Positions 57,419 through 64,000 of a stretch of DNA of 64,000 nt are shown here, piece by piece. The stretch is from Sistotremastrum niveocremeum HHB9708 (taxonomy: Eukaryota; Basidiomycota; Agaricomycetes; Sistotremastrales; Sistotremastraceae): assembly GCA_001630475.1 (NCBI GenBank), contig KV419402.1, positions 563,925 through 627,924 on the forward strand, given 5' to 3'. The notes under the pieces are model-generated. The model was not told the origin of the DNA. It saw nothing but the letters and a program-made list of their open reading frames with translations, and did not search any database. How positions within the stretch are numbered: position 1 is the stretch's first letter; each line of letters starts with the position of its first letter. The position numbers and the translations under genes were made by a program.

Positions 57419-59030
57419 ACTGCAAAACTTGTTGCGTAGTCGGGATTACTGAATTGTTACTGAATTGTTTGCCATGCTTGAGAAAACGTCGACGTTGATC
57501 TCACTGGAAATGAATGTAGTCAAACAAGGGATATCCAATTCTAAAGCGGGGCATAAGAGGTTGAGGCCGACTTGAATGTAGACATACTGCACGGCGTGTG
57601 GCAGGAAGGCTGGCGGTTGCACGACTTTTCCGCGCCTCACACGACCTTTTAATGATAAGACTTTCTCCTGGCACACGTCCTCGAAAAGAAATCCACATGT
57701 ATTCTGGATATCGACGAAATTACACGGACGATTGCTCCACTATCACCACTCGGCATTCATTCGAAGCACCGAACCTCATGACTTCATAAAGTGAACAGCC
57801 TATCATCTCAGAAAATCAACTGTAGATCGGTGAAATGTCAGGAAAGACGAAGTGAGACCGAAACTTCAAAGCTACCATCCGCAAAGACCCTCGAAGCAGC
57901 AGATGGAGACGCCTTCAGGAATAACTGCAACGACCATCAAAACTACTCGTCGCTTCAAAAAATAGAGGAAATCCTCACCACCTGGGTTTGGGGACGCCGC
58001 TACGACTGCAGCCATAACAGCGACGGTGACGACCTTAACAACAATGTCTTGGAATTGCATGTCTGTATAGAGGAGATGGAGAAAGCTGTGAGCTGTGGAT
58101 AAGATCGATTCAACTCGGGTCTGGTGTTTTATACACTCCGCTCTCGAGTTTTCTTAGGTAAAACCCGATTCTTCGCCTTCACATTTTGTGCATAGGCCGG
58201 ATAAGTAGATGCTTCTGGTGTATGAACGACGGCAGGATTTTTTTAGCAACATAGAAATATGCTGAGGAGCCATATGAAAGCATCTTCTGCGCTGGGCGTT
58301 GCACATGCTTTCCTGGTCGGCATCTCACTGAGATGGTCCTCGTTGAGCTTGGCGTATCATCGCTCTCAGCCACATGTGTATCTGGCAGATTCTGTAGATC
58401 TTTGAGACTCGTGGATACACGTGCTGCTGAGATAAAATTACTGAGAGTGGCAGATGGTACTTCTTCATCGGCAGATTGAACGCGGATACAGCGGCTTTTA
58501 GTGCTATTCATGGCGTCACAGGCTGGTTGCAAGTCCAGAAATACGCAGAATGAAATGATTCCCATGAGAATTTTCGCTCCACGAACATTCAAATATGATG
58601 TCTCGGAAGTGGAAATTTATTTGAAGCCACCAGAGAGACCATACACTTGTGCAGCGTCGTTTCCAGTGTTGCCAGTGTTGAACGTTGAACGTTGATGACA
58701 GGGGGAAAATGAGCTGAAAAATAGGTTTGAACTCCGACGTATGCTACTTGTACCCTGCGACGCAGCACATTCATCGGACGCGTTCAGCCTCTCTAGAACT
58801 GCAAAATCTTCCCGCGACTGCGGTGACAGAGATGCCGACTTTGACGGCCAGAAAATTTTCTGCATTCAAAGATCCCTAGCCCTTGGAACGAACGGCCGTG
58901 CCACAATAACCAAGTTCACCCGGGGACCGGCCTCGATATGCCTGTGATTACGCACAGCCACCATGTATCAACCTGCTCCCTGTTGCCCTACCCAACACTG
59001 CTTCGTTGATCCAGGCACTTTTGCGCCTCG
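57419..59030. other. Intergenic region with one doubtful ORF
   Basis: 1.6 kb between the SurE-like and DUF6535-like genes. Apart from the doubtful minus-strand frame at 58179-58565, nothing has coding character. A GTTGAACGTTGAAC repeat like that near 33475 occurs at 58678. Confidence 0.45.
58179..58565 (-). CDS. Doubtful small secreted protein
   Basis: ATG at 58565 opens a 128-codon frame starting MGIISFCVFLDLQPACDAMN, which could act as a short signal peptide. The rest is Ser/Thr-rich with few cysteines and matches no family I know. No introns were evident. It may be a chance open frame. Confidence 0.25.
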   Translation of the reverse strand: MGIISFCVFLDLQPACDAMNSTKSRCIRVQSADEEVPSATLSNFISAARVSTSLKDLQNLPDTHVAESDDTPSSTRTISVRCRPGKHVQRPAQKMLSYGSSAYFYVAKKILPSFIHQKHLLIRPMHKM

Positions 59031-61326
59031 ATGACCATCGATATGGCACCTGTGGACGATTCTCATGCGACGACATCGAGCAACGCTCAACCCAATGCCT
59101 TCAAATCTGATGAGTTCCAAGAGTTGTTGGCCATCTTAAAGAAGCAGACGGAATACCTTGAGGTATTGCAGAAAGAGGCTGTTAAAGGTAACACTAGTCA
59201 CTATATTTTATGGTTGTCTGACCAGAGCGCAGGCGAAGAGCCATATGCCGAAGGGAAGTGGTATGATGAGCCGGCTTGGAATGCTATGTTTACTTCCACA
59301 ATGGAGAAAACAAAGGAGAAGGCCGAGGAATGGAGAGCGGCGATCAATATCAGTCTCGTTTTCGTGAGTACGACTGCACTCATTTCTCGACTTTGCTTGA
59401 CACATCCTCAAACCTCAGATTGCGCTTTTCTTGACCGTCATCACCGCGTTTCTTGTCCCCGCTATCCAGAGTTTGTCAGCCACACCGACATCCAATACAC
59501 TTATCCTCAATAACCCGGTCAACTGCACCATTTATGCTCAGAGTTCGACCGATCTCTCGCCTGCTCAACCAGCGTCTGCAACTCGATCCGCACAAATAGT
59601 CTGCTTGTTCTTTTATGGTGCATTGATTATTAGCGTGCGTACCTTCTCTCGCTCAAAGAGTCGGTCCTAAGCCCGTATCCAGATTCTTACGGCTGTTCTC
59701 TGCGTACAAGCACAACAGTGGCTAGGAAAGCTAATCAGTATTCCCGAAGGAGCAACATTCCTTGAGCGAACGATGAGACATGAAGAAAGAAGAAAACTGG
59801 GTCAAAAATGGCTCGCCCCCCTCGTCGACTCCCTGCGCATATCGCTTATGCTGTCCATTGCCATGTTTATTGCGGGGCTGCTTTATCAACTATGGTCTCT
59901 CAGCTTCTCCGTTGAAAAGGCATCAGATGCTTCGATCTTACTCTTCACGAGTTCAGCCGCAACTCTTCTATGTGTCCTCACCGGGGTGTTCCTGCTTTAT
60001 ACGAAGGGGAGCGCGGCCTTCTCCTCGAACATCTTATTTGAAAGCTTCCTTTCCCGGACGATAATGTCTGTAAAGAAACGGTTGCGTTTTCCTGCCCCAG
60101 AAAACGAGTTTGTGACCGACTCCGACGGGAGGCGTCATCCCTTTGAGAAGATGCGCTCCAGATGTAGAATGACTTTTGCGAAGCTCGTCCAGAAGACCAC
60201 AGAAGCTGGATTCTTGGATCTCGTCGCTCCTTCTCTCTTGAACATGGAGTGGAGCTATGGAGAAACCGACGTCTTCGCTCCATTGCTCCATGCATCCGGA
60301 CGTCTATTGTCCACCGATACCTCTCTTCGCACCAGAGTGACCATTGCGAAAGGCCTTACCTCCATGATGTCACACCTGCTTTATCGCATCCACGATTGGG
60401 ATACCTATGGACCGAAGCTTCAGGAACCAGCTCGAGAGGTCTTTAACAGACTTCGATACCTCTACTTAGACGCTCGTGATTTAGCAACGCGTCATCGTGA
60501 AACTTTCTTCATCGCCATGGTCAATATGTTGTCGCTCATGCGGTATCCCGAGAGATTCAATGCAAGTTCCTTTGAATGGGCAGTCATTGAAGCTCTCAAG
60601 CTCTCAAGCATCACGCCATCCTGGAAACGGGGAGATGATTACGATTTCGTCTTCAGGTCAGCGATTCGTGAATGCCGACTTTTATTTGACCAAGGAAAGA
60701 AAGAACTACTGAAGTTTATTCTTTCGAAATCCGACCACGTTGCCCTCATAAAGGCGCTTATCAGTGATCACTTTCTCAATTGGGAAGACCCTGACGATCT
60801 CGGATATTTCTTCCTCGAAGGGCATACGACTGAGATCTGGAATGTCATGATGGAAGAGTTAAAATTCCAATCCGATGACGAACGCCCAGGCTACCACCGT
60901 TTTCCTGAGCGCCACTTCTCTGACATCCTGTGGTTCCTGACACGCATGCGACATCACCTGGACTTCGATGTGAAGACCCCGTCTCACATAGATATATCGA
61001 CCATCTTTCAGTATTACTGTCGCAAGATGGCGTCTGGCACTACAAGAGCAGATACGACCTCTACTCTGATGTTCATCTTGGAACATTCCGATTGGACTTC
61101 TCAAATCTCTGAGCCAGATTGGATAAAAGAATTCATCTGGTCTTGTAGGAGGGAATCATTCGCTTCGGCCGAGACACGAGAAAAAGTGAGGGCTATTCGA
61201 CCATATTTCATTGGCGAGTTCTCAGAGGATTGGCTTGCCTTCCGAAGTGCTAACTGCCTAGTAGCATTGCCCACATCACAGGCACCCAGTACAGATGATT
61301 TGGTCGTGGACGAAGAAACCGAGTGA
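59031..61326 (+). CDS. DUF6535-like membrane protein
   Basis: 715 residues from exons 59031-59187, 59233-59363, 59419-59634 and 59683-61326 (introns 45-55 bp). The N-terminus is polar, with a helical EFQELLAILKKQTEYLEVLQKEA. The first membrane block, IALFLTVITAFLVPAIQSL, is restored by splicing (the preceding residues VF join IALF). Further segments are IVCLFFYGALIISILTAVLCV and, after WLGKLISIPEGATFLERT, two helices (LRISLMLSIAMFIAGLLYQLW; ATLLCVLTGVFLLYT). The W-x-x-A/M-F-x-S-T-M-E lead-in followed by FLTVITAFLVP fits the DUF6535 domain, which is expanded in Agaricomycetes. The C-terminal 450 residues are soluble and helical. Function unknown; it belongs to a large, variable family. Confidence 0.8.
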
Positions 61327-61726
61327 CGGAAGACTTCCGAAATCCGGTCGCGGTTCGGCCGACCCCCGCGTTGTTCGGCACTGTTCGGGAATCCACGACA
61401 ACCCTTTCTGCCCAGATACGATATAGTATTCTGGTGTTACTCTTACTCTCAATTGTAGTCCGAGACTGTCTCAAGCTCACTATCATTGTGCAAGAAGCCC
61501 CTCTCGCCTTCAAATCATTTCAACTGCCCACTACTATATCCTCTTGTTCTTGAACGAAATGAAAGTTTGAACTTGAAGCCAGTCAACGATAGAGGCTTAC
61601 ATCCAGATCTGAGCCTCACCTGGGAACTACGCGGGTTGAATGATGTGGATGGTACTGGTAGTAGTCGTAGGCGCTGAGGGGCTGGTCGAAATGGAGGTCT
61701 AGGACTGCTGTTAGGCCTAGCTGTTG
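61327..61726. other. Intergenic stretch
   Basis: 400 bp between convergent genes. It should hold both 3' UTRs. No further feature recognised. Confidence 0.5.
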
Positions 61727-61930
61727 TCAATGATAAACGTTTCTGCCACTGACAGGTTTCGATCCACCACAACACCCTCTAGCGTACAAGGCTGCGTACG
61801 CGTCTCGTCCTACAATGCCTACGGGGCATGAATCGGGACAGGCGCTGACTGGATTCGCCCGTACAGTCGCATCCGAGAAGGCCGCTACCACGACGGCTAT
61901 GAGAAAGAAGTGGGTTCTGGCGAAGAACAT
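61727..61930 (-). CDS. Small secreted protein, 67 residues
   Basis: ATG at 61930. A clear signal peptide (MFFARTHFFLIAVVVAAFSDATVRA) is followed by a short mature chain with four cysteines: NPVSACPDSCPVGIVG then RGCCGG. It has no intron and no known domain. It lies near another cysteine-rich secreted gene (62508-63065) on the same strand, but the sequences do not look paralogous. Confidence 0.5.
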   Translation of the reverse strand: MFFARTHFFLIAVVVAAFSDATVRANPVSACPDSCPVGIVGRDAYAALYARGCCGGSKPVSGRNVYH

Positions 61931-62507
61931 GATGGAACGAAGTTGGACGACAGAATAGCTTATCATACATCTTGGACTTCTGAGAGATTATATGGTGTTC
62001 TACATTAAGAGGCGGTCCCGAAGCGGGGGAACTTTGGTCCACAAATGTAGCCAATGCGGGGGAGAATTCCTTGTCCTTTTGTTTACCACGAATGGGTGCT
62101 GTGACTCGAATCGTTCCTGATCACCCCTATCAGCCTGAAATCCTGATACGGTATATATGCGCATTATCGTCTTCGCATGCCATATGCTTCCCCCGACATT
62201 CAATCTATATGCATCAGAGTCATATGGATAAGGGGTCTTCCATCGCACAGCTTCTCCTAAACGTATACCATTCTCCTTATGCGAGAGGGTCTTCTTAAGA
62301 TAAGCCATTGTGATCACCGGATTATCAGGGATGGCTATAAGAAAGGAAAAAATCGAATAGAAGCCTAAACGACTAGGATTGGGGTAGAGATGACCCATGC
62401 CGTGGTCTTCACAATGTCAGCAACTATGAGGAGGGCTGATGTGTGATTCGTTGACCTTCCTCGCTCAGACAGAATCCGGTAGGAAGGCAAGCCACGACAA
62501 AAAGGTC
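61931..62507. other. Intergenic stretch
   Basis: About 580 bp. It holds the presumed promoter of the 67-residue gene. No coding structure recognised. Confidence 0.45.
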
Positions 62508-63065
62508 TTAGGTACCGCCGCCCTGTGGCAGAAGAAGTAAGCCCCTGAATTCGAATCATATTCTCTACACTTACAGTGCAAATACAGTAGACCAGGCTGT
62601 CTGAAGAATTCAGCACGCAAGTGACGGTGCAACCGGCAACACCGCATTGGCACTTATAATAGAAAGTTTCTCCTAATGGGCATACAAATTGCGCGAGACA
62701 TGGAGCAGGGGATGGCTTTTGGGGTAGATCATTAGCCGATACTGACAACAAGATACAAAGAATTTACCTTAGGGACCTCGCATCCACAACGCTGGACACC
62801 CGACGTATCTGTGATACACAGAGGAGTGCAAGAGGGAGCGATGGATGTCGATGTCTTTGACTCGAAAATCGAGGATCAGACTAGTTATTGCCACCCAAAA
62901 AAAGTGGAGACAGACTGCGGTGGTGGTGCTACATCCGCAACCTGATGGCAATATCCGTTTCGCCAAAGGATCTGTGCAGACAACCTCGGGACAGGCAATA
63001 GCGGTCACAGACTGTGCTAAAGTCGCTAGCACCGCGCAAAGAGTGAGACTGGTCGACAGCAACAT
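62508..63065 (-). CDS. Cysteine-rich small secreted protein, about 133 residues
   Basis: ATG at 63065 starts a signal peptide (MLLSTSLTLCAVLATLAQSVTA). Four exons fit: the first ends after GCGCSTTTA (donor GTCTGT), the second encodes SKTSTSIAPSCTPLCITD and ends RCGCEVPK, the third encodes PSPAPCLAQFVCPLGETF, KCQCGVAGCTVTCVLN and YCICT, and a short last exon adds GGGT and stops at 62508. Introns are about 50-55 bp with GT-AG. The mature chain holds about 17 cysteines in C-x-C, C-x3-C and C-x4-C spacings, suggesting a compact disulfide-rich fold. No family is recognised. Likely extracellular, as an effector-like or wall protein. Confidence 0.6.
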
Positions 63066-64000
63066 CACCACGTCTGAGATGATTCAGATGAACTTCCTTC
63101 GCGGCCTGAATCACTCGAACAGAGTAGTTATATATTGCTCTGAAGACGCGCACGTTCAGGAAATTGTTGATCTCGTGTCAGGGGAGGGGAAACTCCAGAT
63201 TGAATCCATCTCAGCCCATCTGAGCAATCCAGGTACAAGATTTGTATTCTGAGGTGGAAGAGCGGCCGTCATGATCTGGACAATCAATACTGTTTATACG
63301 GCATCGGAGGCATTTGTGTGAGATAGCAAGAATCTTGGAAAAACCATTGAGCCATTCTTTAATTGTAGAAGTCGCGAGAGATGAAGGTCTGCCAAGTCGT
63401 TGAGACCCGAGCTCGAGCCATGGCGCGGCGCAGAGGGTACTACAGAATAATGTTCTGCCAGTGGCCGGTTCAAGTGCGTCATCAGCGACTACAGGGGAAC
63501 ATTTTTCGAGTTCGCAAAGAAACTGATATGAGGCCTCCGGTGTCCTCAGGCCACACCAGAAAAAGAGCATTGCTGGTCAGTGTCATATGACGCAGACGAC
63601 GGTGCTTTCCAGGGTCAAGATGGCAATGGTACCATGATTCCAGTCCAGCTCACGTTCGCCAGCCTTGTCGGTTCGATATTGTTACGTAAACGTGGACGCT
63701 GCCATCGTGTCACCATTCGGGCGTCCATCAGTAGCACAAATTACGCCAAGCGCCACTACCCAATGTTTATTGAAGAGTGCGTAGACACACGGTCTACGCT
63801 AGGGGATGCCTAAAAAGGCGGAGAAAGGGTTGGGTAGGCTTATGGGGCGTTCTTGATGTCTGGGTAGTTCGAAGTAGATAGAATGAATATATTTTGATGT
63901 TTTCTCGCTGTCTGAGCTGGTCTCGAAGGGTGAACAATGATAGATTCGAAGAGGGAGGATACTAGCTAAGGGGGTACAGCTTGCTAGCTAATTCGGTATA
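63066..64000. other. Right end of window, nothing recognised
   Basis: About 930 bp with short overlapping frames on both strands (for example 63211-63570 minus) but no motif, signal peptide or splice chain that I can defend. Confidence 0.4.

Overview
This window looks like nuclear DNA of a filamentous basidiomycete, most likely an Agaricomycete. Genes are intron-rich, with introns of about 45-65 bp, nearly all GT-AG. Close gene spacing on both strands, a DUF6535-type membrane protein, small cysteine-rich secreted proteins, a fungal chromodomain Ty3/gypsy element and a PIF/Harbinger element all fit that origin. I assigned exons by eye from splice consensus, frame continuity and family motifs. 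All names rest on remembered family signatures; no database search was run.

Layout. 1-1471(-): amino-acid permease running off the left edge, with a 9-nt micro-exon. 4131-5656(+): ACR3 arsenite efflux carrier. 5972-6729(-) and 6877-7916(+): a divergent pair, a TFIIIC tau55/GTF3C6-like subunit and an MRM2-type rRNA 2'-O-methyltransferase. About 8270-8580(-): 3' fragment of a family-25-like glycosyltransferase. 9241-10622(+): small protein kinase. 10803-13932: apparently intact PIF/Harbinger transposon with DDE transposase and Myb/SANT partner, matched inverted termini and TTA target duplications. 14069-15501(-): full GT25-like gene. 15.5-18.5 kb: non-coding, with an array of nine hairpin repeats. 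18545-19638(-): proteasome subunit beta-7 (PRE4). 20287-21688(+): second full GT25-like gene. 22395-23817(+): unrecognised protein. 23.8-26 kb: non-coding, with a 102-bp perfect inverted repeat and GATATC-rich segments.

25997-27421(-): septin CDC12. 27798-31416(+): NuA4 scaffold EAF1/VID21. 31760-33117(+): unrecognised protein with hydrophobic N-terminus. 34179-35442(+): Old Yellow Enzyme. 35725-38732(-): DEAH helicase PRP43. 40881-41705(+) and 43116-44066(+): tandem paralogues of a cysteine-rich secreted protein, each split over several short exons. 44925-53755(-): Ty3/gypsy chromovirus with apparently identical 268-bp LTRs, GTCCC target duplication, and gag and pol in one frame separated by one TGA. 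53989-55294(+): intradiol ring-cleavage dioxygenase. 56316-57418(+): secreted SurE-like phosphatase. 59031-61326(+): DUF6535-like membrane protein. 61727-61930(-) and 62508-63065(-): small secreted cysteine-containing proteins.

There is no operon logic. Core housekeeping genes (splicing, proteasome, septin, NuA4, TFIIIC, mitochondrial rRNA methylation) alternate with accessory genes (arsenite export, aromatic ring cleavage, ene-reduction, secreted proteins) and two young-looking transposons. The strongest leads are the hairpin array, the gag-TGA-pol arrangement, the tandem secreted-protein pair, the micro-exon and the long inverted repeat.
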